64,000 bases of DNA from JAJFUE01 sp041687335 (GTDB lineage Bacteria > Sumerlaeota > Sumerlaeia > MVZB01): contig JAWLCE010000006.1 in assembly GCA_041687335.1 (NCBI GenBank), forward strand, positions 1 through 64,000. Direction: 5' to 3'. Of the stretch, positions 34,756 to 44,438 are shown one piece after another. How positions within the stretch are numbered: the stretch's first letter is position 1; the number at the start of each line of letters is the position of its first letter. Both the position numbers and the translations under genes were made by a program. Under the pieces are notes generated by a model. It saw only the letters and a list, made by a program, of their open reading frames with translations. It did not search any database and had not been told where the DNA came from.

Positions 34756-35952
34756 CTACCGATATTGGCGCCAGTGGTTGGCGCCTGTTGCCCCGGCAGG
34801 GTCGGTCAACCGGTAGATCGCGCCGCCGCTGTAATCACAGACGTAAATCTCGCCGGCTTCGTCCTCGCCAAAGGAGCTGAACCTCCCCGGGGTGTCCAGC
34901 CGCTGGGTGCTCTGGCCCGACCATTGGGCCGGGCCGGTCGGCGCAAGCGACCAGATGCGCCCGCTGCCGAAATCGCCGAAGAAGTAGTGGCCGTTCATAC
35001 GGGGATACTTGCGGCCGCGGTAGACGTAGCCGCCGGTGACGCTGATGTTGCCATTGGCGCGCGGGTATTCGTGGAGCGGCAGGATGAGCCCGGTGGGGTC
35101 GCAGCTGGAGCCGGGAGGGTAGCAGTGCGCCCCCTCCATCCGGTTCCAGCCGTAGTTGCCGCCGGGCTGGACGATGTTGACTTCTTCCCAGGAGCTTTGG
35201 CCGACGTCGGCTGCCAGCAGCACGCCCCACTGGCGGTCGAAACTGAATCGCCATGGATTGCGGAAGCCCCAGGCGAAGATTTCCTCGCGCCACCCCTGCG
35301 CGTTGCCAGCGAAAGGGTTGCCCGGCGGGATCGAATATTGAAGCCCCCCTGCAGCCTGATCGACATCCATGCGCAGGATGTTGCCGTGCAGGGTGGCGCG
35401 GTTTTGGGCATTGCCGAGCGGGTCGCCGGTGCCGCCGCCATCGCCGGTGGCCATGTAGAGATAGCCGTCGGGTCCGAAGGCGAGCATGCCGGCGTTGTGA
35501 TTGTCGTAAGGCTGCGCCAGCTCGATCAGGACCACCTCGGAGGCCGCATCGGCGCGATCGGGTTGATCTCCGACCCGCAGGCGCGAGAGGCGCGTCGTGA
35601 GCTGGCCGTTTAGCATGATCGTGTAGTTGATGAAGAACAGGCCGTTGGCGGGGTAGGCGGGGTGGAAGGCGAGCCCCAGCAGGCCGCCCTCGCCGCCCGC
35701 GGCCACGGAGCGGGTCAGGAAAGGATCGGGCCGCACGAGCCCCGACGCCTCGACGATGCGGATCGTGCCGCCCTTTTCGACTACGAAGCGCCGACCGCTG
35801 CCGTCGCCGGCGTGGGTCACGAACAGCGGCTGGGTAAAGCCGCCGGCGATCGTCTCGAGGGCCAGGTCAAATTGTGCCCGGGCGGCGCCCGTGAGGGCCA
35901 GCCAGGTTAGCGTGGCGATCAGCAGGCGGTCGATTTGGTATCCAGTCGCCAT
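34756..35952 (-). CDS. Exported glucose/sorbosone dehydrogenase-like beta-propeller
   Basis: This 398-residue protein has a signal peptide (about 1-27) and the six-bladed beta-propeller of soluble PQQ-dependent aldose sugar dehydrogenases (GSDH). Motifs include GGEGGLLGLAFHP, YDNHNAGMLAFGPDGYLYMATGDGGGTGDP, GNILRMDVD, GFRNPWRFSFD and PGGNYGWNRMEG. PQQ and calcium binding is likely but not provable by eye. The ATG at 35952 is chosen because a GGAGA site precedes it; the frame extends to a TTG at 35985. It acts in the periplasm or outside. Confidence 0.9.
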   Translation of the reverse strand: MATGYQIDRLLIATLTWLALTGAARAQFDLALETIAGGFTQPLFVTHAGDGSGRRFVVEKGGTIRIVEASGLVRPDPFLTRSVAAGGEGGLLGLAFHPAYPANGLFFINYTIMLNGQLTTRLSRLRVGDQPDRADAASEVVLIELAQPYDNHNAGMLAFGPDGYLYMATGDGGGTGDPLGNAQNRATLHGNILRMDVDQAAGGLQYSIPPGNPFAGNAQGWREEIFAWGFRNPWRFSFDRQWGVLLAADVGQSSWEEVNIVQPGGNYGWNRMEGAHCYPPGSSCDPTGLILPLHEYPRANGNISVTGGYVYRGRKYPRMNGHYFFGDFGSGRIWSLAPTGPAQWSGQSTQRLDTPGRFSSFGEDEAGEIYVCDYSGGAIYRLTDPAGATGANHWRQYR

Positions 35953-36033
35953 GGCGGGGCATTCTCCGGTTGTGATGGGCAACAAGAGAATGCTCCCGCC
36001 GTGGTCGGGTGCGGGTCAAGTTTTAGAGTCGCG

Positions 36034-36747
36034 TCAGCGGGCTTCGTCCAGCGACGGCAGGCCGAGCCCCGCCAGCATCAGGTTGGCCAGAAAGCGGTTG
36101 CCGAGGACGTTGAGGTGGACCTCGTCGGTGGTCAGGATGCCCTTGGGCTCGTTATTGGGATTGTTGGCGGCCAGGTAGCTCATGAACGCCTGGCGCAGGT
36201 CGATCAGTGTGAGGTTGCGCTCGCGGGCCACCTGCCGGGTGACCGAGGCATAGTCGTCCAGCATGGCGTCGAAGGCATTGCTGCCGTCGGTGCGTTCGCC
36301 GATGACGGTGGGAGTGCAAAGGACGGCGCGCGCGCCGGCGGCCTCGATGCGGTCGACCAGGTTGTGGAGGCCGGCCTCGAAATCATGGCGCGTGGTGCCC
36401 TTGCCGTTCTTCCAGTGCCAGACGTCATTGATGCCGATGTAGATGACGACGACGTCGGGGTCGAGCGCCAGCACATCACGATCGAGCCGCTCCTGCAGGT
36501 TGGGGACGCGGTTGCCGCCGATCCCCGAGCCGACGATGATGATGCCCTCGCCCGGGCGTGCCTGCTCGACCGCCGCCGCCGCCAGCGTCACGTAGCCATT
36601 GGGCTGGACGCCGCCGCGGGTGATGGAGTCGCCAAAGAAGACGACCTTCTCGCCGGGCTGGACGGAGGGTCCCCCCGCCGGCTTGCAGAACTGGGCGCAG
36701 CCGCCCAACAGGAGCAGAACCATCGATAGCGAGCACAGCAGCTTCAT
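36034..36747 (-). CDS. SGNH/GDSL hydrolase lipoprotein
   Basis: This 237-residue protein has a signal peptide with lipobox LGGC (Cys17). The SGNH hydrolase blocks are complete: Ser41 in FFGDSIT, Gly78 in GSGIGGNR, Asn107 in GINDVW, and the Asp208/His211 pair in TTDEVHLN. It is probably an anchored esterase or deacetylase acting on lipids or carbohydrates such as acetylated glycans. A GAGGTGA site precedes the ATG. Neighbours on the same strand are the sugar dehydrogenase-like gene downstream and the O-antigen ligase-like gene upstream. Confidence 0.9.
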   Translation of the reverse strand: MKLLCSLSMVLLLLGGCAQFCKPAGGPSVQPGEKVVFFGDSITRGGVQPNGYVTLAAAAVEQARPGEGIIIVGSGIGGNRVPNLQERLDRDVLALDPDVVVIYIGINDVWHWKNGKGTTRHDFEAGLHNLVDRIEAAGARAVLCTPTVIGERTDGSNAFDAMLDDYASVTRQVARERNLTLIDLRQAFMSYLAANNPNNEPKGILTTDEVHLNVLGNRFLANLMLAGLGLPSLDEAR

Positions 36748-36913
36748 TGCGATTCACCTCGTTAAAATTAATGTCCAATGCGACTCCCATCATCGCCGAT
36801 CAAACGGGCCATTTTCCAATGGATAATGCGCGGCTGCAAAGTGATGCGGTGAACCGCGCGCTTCCGCTGCGTCCCCTGAAACTTTGCGTCCTGCTCGCCG
36901 AGTCGATGGGCGG

Positions 36914-38779
36914 TTACTGGCGGTAGAGCCAGAGGCGGTCGTGCAACTGGCGCTCGACGGCGGCGGCTTCTTCGGTGCGGCCGAGCATCTCCAGCGCCTG
37001 CGCCATGCGCAAGAGCGACTGATAATCGTTGAGCCGCTCGCGCACGATGGCGACCTGCTCCAGCGAATCCGCCGGCCGGCCCTGCTCGAGCAGCCATTGC
37101 GAGTAGTTGCTGCGCAGGTCGTGGGCGGCGGGGTGGATCGCCAACCCGCGCCGGTAGTGGTGCTCGGCGGCGGCGGGATCGGGGGCCATCACGGCCCGGC
37201 GATACTCACGCTGGGCGCGCACGGGCGCCAGTCGCAGGGGAGCCCACGCCACGGCCACCGCCAGCAGCATCGCCCCCAGGACAATCGCCAGCCGCGGCGA
37301 GAGCAGGAAGGCCAACCCGCCCGCGGTCGGCCGGCGCATCGTGCGCCACTCCACGCGCAGGGCCAGGTGCTCGGTCTCGAACCGCAGCGGCGGCAGGCGC
37401 CGCTCGCGCCGGCGGGCCTCGCGCTCGATCAGTGCGCCCAGCAGGATGCCATAAAGCGTCAGCATCCCGACCGGGGTCTGAAAGGCAAAGTTGATCTGGC
37501 TGTGGACGACCCAGGCTGCCAGCATCGCCGCCAGCGTCGCCCGGGTCATGAAGGAAAAGCGACCGGCTCGTTCCAGGTCCTTGAGCAGCGTGTGAAAGCC
37601 CGCCACCAGCAGCGTCGCCAGCAGGAACAGGCCGAGGATGCCCAGCTCGGCCCAGGCTTGCAGCGGCTCGTTGTGGGCGGCGTTGGTCCAGAGCCCCTGG
37701 TATCGCATCAGGTCGGGCCGGTTCCAGAGGAGCGCGGAATCCATCTCGGGGAAGACATAGGTGAAGTTGCCCGCCCCCACGCCGGCCAGCGGGTGTTGGC
37801 GGATCATCTCGAGGGTCTGGGCATAGATGGCGAGGCGCGTCGGCCCGCCCTCCTGCCAGCGCCCCGAGCTGAAGCCCTCGCTCAGGATCGCCGGCCGGTG
37901 CGGGTTGAGCGGGTGATCGGTGTTGAAGAACAGGATCAGGCCGCCCCATGCCAGCGCCAGCACGGCCCAGCGCCGCCAGCGCAGCAGGAACCAGCGCCCG
38001 CCGATGCGCGCCAGTACGAGCCCGGCCAGCAGCGCCGCGCCCACCACCAGCCCCAGGTTCGAGCCGGCCGAGAAGACGACGATCAGCGCCGCCGCCAGCA
38101 CGATGGCCGCCGCCCCCGCCAGCCCAAGCGCCAGCCGGCGACGGGCCTCCCCAAAAAAGACCAGCGCCGGCAATAGCGCCAGCGCCATCAGGTCGCCCAG
38201 ATGATTGGTGTTGCCCAGCCCCGCCGAGAGAAACCCGCGCCAGTCGGGCAGGTTGGGGCGCACCCACACCAGCTCGCGGAAGAATGCCTGCATGAAATCC
38301 TCGGTCAGCACCCAGAGGGCGGTCGCCGAGCCCAGCGCCACGACCAGCCAGCCCAGCCGCGGCAGCGCGCGGCGCCCGGCCAGTAGTTGCAGCCCCAGCC
38401 AGAGCGCCAGCGTCAGCCAGCTCACGCGGGCGGCGCGCTCAAAGGCGAGGGAGGCGCTGACCGCCCAGCCGATCGACGCCCAGTGCCACAGGCACAGCAG
38501 CAGCGCCGCCAGCCACGGGGCGCGCAGCGAAAACATCGCCGCCCCCCCCGCCAGCGCGCGCGCCGCGACCGCCGCCAACCCCAGCGCCGTAAAGATCGCG
38601 ATCCAGGCCCACTTGGGCGCCATGAAAGTGTCGTCGCGGGCCAGCGGATCGATCACCAGCGGCGTCAGCGCCAGCGCCAGCAGCGCCGCCAGCCCGAGCC
38701 GGCGCAGCGCCGCCAGCCAGCGCGGCGGCCCTTGGGTGGCCAGCACAAAACCGGCGGCGGTCGATGGTGAGGGTGCCAT
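36914..38779 (-). CDS. O-antigen ligase/polymerase-like membrane protein with TPR tail
   Basis: This 621-residue integral membrane protein has about 12 helices between residues 25 and 525 and a large periplasmic loop that includes GVGAGNFTYVFPEMD, a pattern of the WaaL/Wzy superfamily (GxGxGxF). After the last helix a soluble region (about 530-621) carries a tetratricopeptide-like repeat (EYRRAVMAPDPAAAEHHYRRGL). Such proteins ligate or polymerise undecaprenyl-linked glycans, or glycosylate pilins. It lies next to pilus-like genes and a glycosyltransferase. Which acceptor it uses cannot be told. Confidence 0.85.
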   Translation of the reverse strand: MAPSPSTAAGFVLATQGPPRWLAALRRLGLAALLALALTPLVIDPLARDDTFMAPKWAWIAIFTALGLAAVAARALAGGAAMFSLRAPWLAALLLCLWHWASIGWAVSASLAFERAARVSWLTLALWLGLQLLAGRRALPRLGWLVVALGSATALWVLTEDFMQAFFRELVWVRPNLPDWRGFLSAGLGNTNHLGDLMALALLPALVFFGEARRRLALGLAGAAAIVLAAALIVVFSAGSNLGLVVGAALLAGLVLARIGGRWFLLRWRRWAVLALAWGGLILFFNTDHPLNPHRPAILSEGFSSGRWQEGGPTRLAIYAQTLEMIRQHPLAGVGAGNFTYVFPEMDSALLWNRPDLMRYQGLWTNAAHNEPLQAWAELGILGLFLLATLLVAGFHTLLKDLERAGRFSFMTRATLAAMLAAWVVHSQINFAFQTPVGMLTLYGILLGALIEREARRRERRLPPLRFETEHLALRVEWRTMRRPTAGGLAFLLSPRLAIVLGAMLLAVAVAWAPLRLAPVRAQREYRRAVMAPDPAAAEHHYRRGLAIHPAAHDLRSNYSQWLLEQGRPADSLEQVAIVRERLNDYQSLLRMAQALEMLGRTEEAAAVERQLHDRLWLYRQ

Positions 38780-38891
38780 GGCGAGCGTGTATCCTTGTCT
38801 TGCTGAGCCCGCTCCGCGGACATGCTCAGGCTAACGGGCATCGCCCGCCGATTGCAAGGACTGGCGCCATGACCAGAGTCTCAAGGGCCGT

Positions 38892-39470
38892 TTATCGGTT
38901 GCGCAGGTAGGCGTAGCGCCGGCGCGATTGCTCGTCGTGGCGCACCAGCCGGGCGACGTCAAACTCCAGGCTCACCTCGTCGGCGTGGCGCAGCTGGGCG
39001 CCGCGGTCGAGCTTGAAGCTGGTGATGATCAGTCCCATCCGCTCGATCTCGCGCAGCAGGTCGATCATCTGCTCGGGCGTGCCCGAGAGCGCGCTGACGG
39101 TGATGCTGATGAAGTAGTAATCCTCGACGTTGGGGACCAGATCGGCCTTGGGCGCGGTCAGGCGTGGGCTGGGGATATTGAACTTGTTGTTGAGCAGGTT
39201 GACCAGGTCCAGGTTGAAGATTTCCTCGGCCGTGGCGTCGCCCGTGCCCTCGGCGGCCATCGGCAGCTGTTCATACTGGTGCTTGATGCGCGCGCTGTCG
39301 CGCAGGGTATCGATGTAGGATTGCAGCTCGTCCCGGGCCTCGGTCAGCTCGCCGCTGCCGCCGGTCGAGGCCAGTTGCTCCTCGATGGTGCCCGAGAGGA
39401 AATGAAAGGCCATCAATCCGCCGACCACCACGACGGTGATGATCAGCAACATGCGTTCGCGCGGGTTCAA
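38892..39470 (-). CDS. PilO/GspM-like protein
   Basis: This 192-residue protein has a short cytoplasmic start (MNPRERM), one membrane helix (about 7-25), a coiled-coil stretch (about 30-70) and a ferredoxin-like alpha/beta domain (about 90-180). That layout is seen in PilO and GspM, which link the inner-membrane platform of type IV pili or type II secretion. The start is a TTG at 39470 that overlaps the upstream TGA stop; a strong GGAGGA site 6 bases before supports it. Coupling to the PilMN-like gene supports the assignment. Confidence 0.75.
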   Translation of the reverse strand: MNPRERMLLIITVVVVGGLMAFHFLSGTIEEQLASTGGSGELTEARDELQSYIDTLRDSARIKHQYEQLPMAAEGTGDATAEEIFNLDLVNLLNNKFNIPSPRLTAPKADLVPNVEDYYFISITVSALSGTPEQMIDLLREIERMGLIITSFKLDRGAQLRHADEVSLEFDVARLVRHDEQSRRRYAYLRNR

Positions 39471-41089
39471 CGCTCTTCCTCCGTGCGGCGGGTGAAGTTG
39501 CCGCTCAAGGTAAAACCATAGGCCGTCTGTCCGTTATAGCTGGCCGGGTTCTGTTGGTTGCGCGTGATCGGGTCGCGCAGGTGGCCGGTCCGGCGCAGGT
39601 CGCCGTGGTAGGCATCCAGGTCGGGGATCGACTTGGCGTGGCCGTTGATCGTCAGGCCCTCGTTCATCTTGTAGCTGATCTGGGCGAGCGAGACGCGGTC
39701 GGGGATCGTCGATGAGCGGGTCGAGCTGGCCAGCACGCGCAGGGCGTTGTTGGGGTCGTCCATGTAGCCGTGGATGATGTCGAGCTTGGCGCTCATCTCG
39801 TGCAGCTCGCCGACGACCGGCCGCAGCCGCTCGATCTCATCGCTGAGCGCCTGCATCTGGTCGGAGCGGATGTCGGTCAGGCGCAGCCAACTGGCCGCCC
39901 CAAGCGCCAGCGTCAGCACCATCAGCGAGCCGGTCATGATCAGCTTGCCGCGGGTGCGCCGCCGCGCCAGCGCGCGGTAATGGTCGGGCGGGGTCAGGTC
40001 GATCCGCCAGGCGCCCTCGAGCTGGTCGGCGATCGCGGCGCCGAAGGCCGCAACGTGCTCCAGCCCCTCGAAGGGGAACTTCTGGGCGGCCGCGCCGGGC
40101 AGGGCCGCCACCGGGTTGAGCGTGTGAACTTCGGCATCGATGCTGGCGCGGAAATACTCGGCGACGTTCTGCAGCGCCGCGCCCTCGCCGGTCAGCACCA
40201 CCGCATCCACCGGCGGGCATTTCATTTCTCGGCGGGCGAAGTCCCACGTGCGGCGCAGCTCCTGGATCACCCGGGCCAGCCAGCCGGCCAACGGCGAGGG
40301 GGGCTCGGCGGCCGGTTCGTCGGCAGAGTTGCCCGCCGGCTGCACCATCGCCTTCATGCAGTCGGCCATGCGGGCGGCGTGGGCCAGCCGCGTCAGGTCG
40401 ATCCGCGCCGCATCCTCGCGGCGGTAGAGCAGCGCCTCCAGCATCGAGCGCAGGTCCAGCGGGGCCGAGCGCGCGAACAACACGCGGCCATCGGTCAGCA
40501 GCACCAGGTCCAGCGTGTCGAGCCCCATGGCGATGACGGCGACGGTCTTGCCGGGCAGCCAGTCGCGCCGCTCGTGCAGCAGGCTGTTGCAGAGCGCGAC
40601 CGAGGAGAGCGTGACGCCGGCCGAGGACAGGTCCGCCCCCGCCAACCCGTCCAGCGCGCGCTGGATGATTGGCCCATCTACGGCGGCCAGCAGGACCTCG
40701 CTGCCCTCGACCCCCATCTTGCGCATCACGTGGTAGCCCGAGCAGTGGCGCTCGGCGTGGAACGGGATGTGGCGCTCGACCTCGAAGCGCGCCATCTGCG
40801 CCAGCTCGGCCGGGTCCACCGAGGGCAGGGTCACGTTGCGCATGATCCCCTGCTGCTTGGGCAGGACGGCGGTGACGGCGGCGCGGGGGGCATGGGCGGC
40901 GCGGGCGAGCGCCTTGAGCGAGGCGGCCAGATCGTCCTTCTCGCCATCATGGGTAGCCAGCGCACCGCCGGCCACCGCCCAGCCCTTGCGCGCCGGCTTA
41001 AGCGCCAGCAGGCTCAGCGTCTCGCTGGTCATCTGGAATCCACAGATCAGGTTGCCCACTCCGGTGCTCTCCAGCGGCGCTACCGGCAT
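39467..41089 (-). CDS. PilM-PilN (GspL-like) fusion protein
   Basis: This 540-residue protein joins two parts. Residues 1-365 form a PilM/actin-like ATPase fold (LICGFQMTSETLSLLAL start; VAVIAMGLDTLDLVLL; VDAVVLTGEGAALQNV). Residues about 380-540 hold one membrane helix (about 385-405) and a periplasmic PilN-like domain. The joined order mirrors GspL of type II secretion. It overlaps the PilO-like gene by 4 bases. No secretin, ATPase or pilin gene is in the window. No ribosome site precedes the ATG at 41089, but the fold needs these first residues. Confidence 0.78.
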   Translation of the reverse strand: MPVAPLESTGVGNLICGFQMTSETLSLLALKPARKGWAVAGGALATHDGEKDDLAASLKALARAAHAPRAAVTAVLPKQQGIMRNVTLPSVDPAELAQMARFEVERHIPFHAERHCSGYHVMRKMGVEGSEVLLAAVDGPIIQRALDGLAGADLSSAGVTLSSVALCNSLLHERRDWLPGKTVAVIAMGLDTLDLVLLTDGRVLFARSAPLDLRSMLEALLYRREDAARIDLTRLAHAARMADCMKAMVQPAGNSADEPAAEPPSPLAGWLARVIQELRRTWDFARREMKCPPVDAVVLTGEGAALQNVAEYFRASIDAEVHTLNPVAALPGAAAQKFPFEGLEHVAAFGAAIADQLEGAWRIDLTPPDHYRALARRRTRGKLIMTGSLMVLTLALGAASWLRLTDIRSDQMQALSDEIERLRPVVGELHEMSAKLDIIHGYMDDPNNALRVLASSTRSSTIPDRVSLAQISYKMNEGLTINGHAKSIPDLDAYHGDLRRTGHLRDPITRNQQNPASYNGQTAYGFTLSGNFTRRTEEER

Positions 41090-41146
41090 GGCCGGCCCGC
41101 GTCAGATGTTTTGGGGGGGTGAAAAGCCGACGCCCGCCTTGGGAAT

Positions 41147-42625
41147 TCACGGCTCCTCCGGAGACCCCAACCCTTGCCGCCCGCGCAGCCACAGCGCCAG
41201 TCGGATCCAGCGCGATCCCTCCAGCGCGGCCAGCTTTTGTTCAAGCCTGGCCACCCGAAGCGCCTCTCGTCGACCCTGACCGAACGCACGAGAGGCGCTT
41301 CGGGCCTGCTCGAGCAGCGGGGAAGGGGTTCCGTCCCCCGCCCGGTATGACAGCAAGTCTGGTGCCGATTCGGGCGCGGCCGCCCAATTGAGCAGCGGAG
41401 CGAGGCAAAAAGCGGCCTCGTGTTCGCGGCGCAGGTATTCGGCGCCGGCGGCGGCGCGCGCACGGGCGGGGGCGGGATCGGCCTCGCGCGACAAAATGGC
41501 GCGGGCCGCGCCCGCCGCGTCGGCGTGCCCAACCAGCTCGATATAGTTCAGGGTCCCCAATTGTTCGGCCAGCTCGCAGCCGGGGGTCGAGATGACCGCC
41601 AGTCCCGCCCCCAGCCAGTCCAGCAGCCGGTTGCGCGTCCCCAGCCGCCCCTCGGGGCAGGCCAGGTCGAGGTTGAGGCCCAAATCGGCCTCATGGATGA
41701 CCCGCGGCACCTGGCCCACCGGCAGCCAGCCGAGCAGGTGGAAGCGCTCGCGGTGGGGGCTGGCGGCCACGCGCCCGGCAAAGCGCTCGAAGCCGCCGCC
41801 GTAGTGGCCCGCGATCGCCCCGCCGGTGGCCGCGAAATGAATCCGCCCACAGGCCTCCATCGCGCGCTCGAGCGCCTCGAAGAGGGTGTCGACGTCGAGC
41901 CAGGTGTTGAAGCCGCCGGTCTGGACGATGATGAAGGCATCCTCGGGGGCGCGCGTGCCGCGCACCAGCGGGGGGCGCTCCAGGTCGATCGGGATCGGCT
42001 CGAGCCACGGCGGCAGGACCGCCACCAGCGGCGCAAAGGCGGTGTGGCGGCCCAGCCGGCCGACCGCCCCCAGCTGGCCCAACAACGCCGCCGACTGGTC
42101 GCGCGAGCAGCCCGAGAGCCGGTCGGCCCGCGCCAGCGCCGGCGCCACCAGCGACCACTGGCGCGCCAGCCCTTCATCCGAGCCGCCGCGCAGCGCCAGC
42201 ATCTGCGCCTCGGCCATCGGGTCGCCAAAAAAGTCGCACCACAGCGGCAGCTCGCTCGGGGCCAGCGCCAGTGCGTGGTTCATCAGGTCGGTGGAGGAGA
42301 CCATCGCCCGCGCGCCCGCCTGCTCGGCTGCGCGCGCCAGCTCGGCGGGCAGCTCGTCCTCGGAAATTTCGACCCGCCGCGGCTCGGACAGGCGCGGCTG
42401 ATGGCGGTCGGGCTCGATGGCATAGTGGGTCAGCTCCAGGCGCCCACCGCCGGCCTGCCCGAAACCCGCCAGCGCCAGCGCCACCGGATGGCCCGCCCGC
42501 GCCAGCTCGCGCGCCATCCCCCAGACCCGCAACCCCGGCGCATAAAGCCGCTCCGGCCGCTCCGGCGGAATCGGCCCCACCCCGGCAACAAGGATCGGAT
42601 GAAGATTCTGGCTCGCGCGCATCAT
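41147..42625 (-). CDS. Glycosyltransferase (GT-B, group 1-like)
   Basis: This 492-residue protein looks like a two-domain GT-B enzyme. The N-terminal half carries an RPERLYAPGLRVWGMARELARAGH substrate loop. The C-terminal half has IIVQTGGFNTWLDVDTL, FHLLGWLPVGQVPRVI, ADLGLNLDL and the nucleotide-sugar region RNRLLDWLGAGLAVISTPGCELAEQL. The last 80 residues are charged and helical. It probably transfers a sugar in surface glycan or glycoprotein assembly. The frame runs up to a TTG at 42661; ATG at 42625 is chosen, without a clear ribosome site. It lies 57 bases before the PilMN-like gene. Confidence 0.8.
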   Translation of the reverse strand: MMRASQNLHPILVAGVGPIPPERPERLYAPGLRVWGMARELARAGHPVALALAGFGQAGGGRLELTHYAIEPDRHQPRLSEPRRVEISEDELPAELARAAEQAGARAMVSSTDLMNHALALAPSELPLWCDFFGDPMAEAQMLALRGGSDEGLARQWSLVAPALARADRLSGCSRDQSAALLGQLGAVGRLGRHTAFAPLVAVLPPWLEPIPIDLERPPLVRGTRAPEDAFIIVQTGGFNTWLDVDTLFEALERAMEACGRIHFAATGGAIAGHYGGGFERFAGRVAASPHRERFHLLGWLPVGQVPRVIHEADLGLNLDLACPEGRLGTRNRLLDWLGAGLAVISTPGCELAEQLGTLNYIELVGHADAAGAARAILSREADPAPARARAAAGAEYLRREHEAAFCLAPLLNWAAAPESAPDLLSYRAGDGTPSPLLEQARSASRAFGQGRREALRVARLEQKLAALEGSRWIRLALWLRGRQGLGSPEEP

Positions 42626-42712
42626 GCCGGAATGATCAGTGATCGGGCGGCTCAAATGCAACGGTTAAGGCTGGGGTTTGGGCGCCGGGAGACAAAAAGG
42701 CGGGCCTTGTGG

Positions 42713-42738
42713 GTGGTTCGGGTCTTCGACCCGACATG
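42713..42738. repeat. Palindromic repeat family I, type A (forward)
   Basis: Stem TTCGGGTC/GACCCGAC with loop TTC and an inward-facing ATG flank. One mismatch at the stem base compared with the copy at 30743. Confidence 0.88.
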
Positions 42739-42955
42739 TGTTTAGCGTGACGCATCGAGCGTGGCTGGCCGGGGCGAATCAACCCCGGCGGGGGATATAG
42801 CTCCAGAGGAGTGGCCTGTGAGCCCACCTGCTCCCCGCGACGCTGGGGTCGGCAGATCGGCTCTTCGTTCTTGCCATATTAGCCACCCAGTTCGTAGTCC
42901 CGCCTTCAGGCGGGAAGCTCGGCGGACCGCATGATTTCATACCACCCGCTAAACC

Positions 42956-42981
42956 CATGTCGGGTCGAATACCCGACCTAC
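42956..42981. repeat. Palindromic repeat family I, type A (reverse)
   Basis: Stem GTCGGGT/ACCCGAC with loop CGAAT, CAT flank on the left and CTAC flank on the right. It is the partner of the copy at 42713. Confidence 0.88.
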
Positions 42982-43001
42982 CACAGATGCCCGAAAGCGC
43001 G

Positions 43002-44438
43002 TCACCGCAGCCGCACGAAGATATCGCCGGGGCTGGTGGTGCCGTTGGTGGGGTCGTAGGCGATGGCGGCGCGCTGGTCGCTTTGGTCGGGGCCGAGGCT
43101 GTAGAAAATGGTCGCACCGGCCTCTTCAATCGAACGCAGCGGGCCGTCGCCAAAGGGGTCGGCCGGCAGTTCCGGCGCGGCGCCCTCGCCGGCGCCGATG
43201 CGATCGAGCACGGCCAGGCAGACCCGCAGCCGCGCCTGGTTGGCTGCCGGGCGCGTGACGACTGTCACATAATCGGGCCTATGATAAACATATCCCATGT
43301 GGAGCCGGAACTCGTTTTGGGGAAGGCGGTTTTGGTCCAGCAGCGCGAGCATCTCCATATGATAGTCATCGTAGTCGCGTAGGATCCGATCGGCTTTTGT
43401 TTTGAGGTCGATGGTTCTGACCGCTCCGTACACCAAGGAGCGCGTTGTGTCCAGCGGGGCTTCGAACACGGAGGCTACCCAGAAGTCGAAGCTCCGGTCC
43501 AATCCCGCTTCCGCGCCGGCATATTGCTGAAACAGGCGCCAGGCCGGCTGCTCAAGATGAATGACCTCGAACTGGCGGAGCCTCAGGTATTCGACCACCG
43601 CGGCGGCGCGGACATCCTGCAGCGTGATCTCGTAGGGCGCCAGCCCCGCGCGCAGGCGGCGCGCCAGTTCGGGCGGCGGCGGGGCCTCGGTCAGCCAGCG
43701 CTCCAACTCAAGCCAGCACCTGTTTTGCATCTGCGCCGCAACCAGCACGTTGACCATAAACGGCTCGCGGATCGAATGGGCGATCGGCTGGATCGCCAGC
43801 AGCCCCCGCGCGGCACCATCCAAGTCGCCTGCCTCCCGCCGCCGCCGGCTCTCGGCCGCCAACACAAGGCTGCACGAATTTAAAAATGGCCAATCTAATT
43901 CGGGCCACCCACTCATCTCATCCACGCCCGCCTGACGCGCCTGCCGGTGGGCCGCCAGCCCGGCCGCCGAAATCCCTGGTAGCCCGCCCAACTCGGCCAG
44001 CCGCTCAAGGTCGGCAATCAACGTCTGGTTGGCCAGCAGCCAGTCGGCCATGCCAGGTAGCAGCGGTTGGCCAACTCTCCAATGGGTAGAATTGAAGTCC
44101 TCCGGCAGTTTGAGCCGATCCTGCCACTTCTCGTAAATTGTTAGCGCCTCAGGGGCCGAGCGCACGGCCGGCACCTCGCCCAGGTTGGGGGATGTGGGCA
44201 GGTGGGAAACATCAGCGCGGGCCCGTGTCGGTGCATCCGCCGCGGGTGGTGCGGTTTGGGCGGTGGCTGTAAGGCGCTCCAGTAGCTCGGCCGGCGGCTG
44301 GCGCTGCTCCTCACCGATGGCGTTCATCCGGAAGATGACGCTCAGCACGAGCACGGCCGCCAGCGGCGGGAGGAAGATGATCCCCCCCAGGATCCACGGC
44401 CAGCGCCGCCGCCGTTCAGGTTTGCTGGATTCGGTCAT
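43002..44438 (-). CDS. Hypothetical membrane-anchored protein
   Basis: This 478-residue protein has a basic N-terminus and one membrane helix (about 13-38), then a long, mainly helical exterior domain. The C-terminus reads DPFGDGPLRSIEEAGATIFYSLGPDQSDQ and ends with DIFVRLR, a pattern that recurs at the ends of uncharacterised proteins and of GspG-like pseudopilins in environmental phyla. No enzyme motif is visible. A GAGG site precedes the ATG. It is separated from the glycosyltransferase gene by a repeat-filled gap, so it is probably transcribed on its own. Confidence 0.75.
   Translation of the reverse strand: MTESSKPERRRRWPWILGGIIFLPPLAAVLVLSVIFRMNAIGEEQRQPPAELLERLTATAQTAPPAADAPTRARADVSHLPTSPNLGEVPAVRSAPEALTIYEKWQDRLKLPEDFNSTHWRVGQPLLPGMADWLLANQTLIADLERLAELGGLPGISAAGLAAHRQARQAGVDEMSGWPELDWPFLNSCSLVLAAESRRRREAGDLDGAARGLLAIQPIAHSIREPFMVNVLVAAQMQNRCWLELERWLTEAPPPPELARRLRAGLAPYEITLQDVRAAAVVEYLRLRQFEVIHLEQPAWRLFQQYAGAEAGLDRSFDFWVASVFEAPLDTTRSLVYGAVRTIDLKTKADRILRDYDDYHMEMLALLDQNRLPQNEFRLHMGYVYHRPDYVTVVTRPAANQARLRVCLAVLDRIGAGEGAAPELPADPFGDGPLRSIEEAGATIFYSLGPDQSDQRAAIAYDPTNGTTSPGDIFVRLR

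Larger units (their letters stand above)
42626..43001. other. Gene-free gap with palindromic repeats
   Basis: No gene is seen in these 376 bases. Two family I repeats (42713 and 42956) face each other and enclose 217 bases. Another palindrome, CCCGCCTTCAGGCGGG, lies at 42899-42914 between them. Confidence 0.75.
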
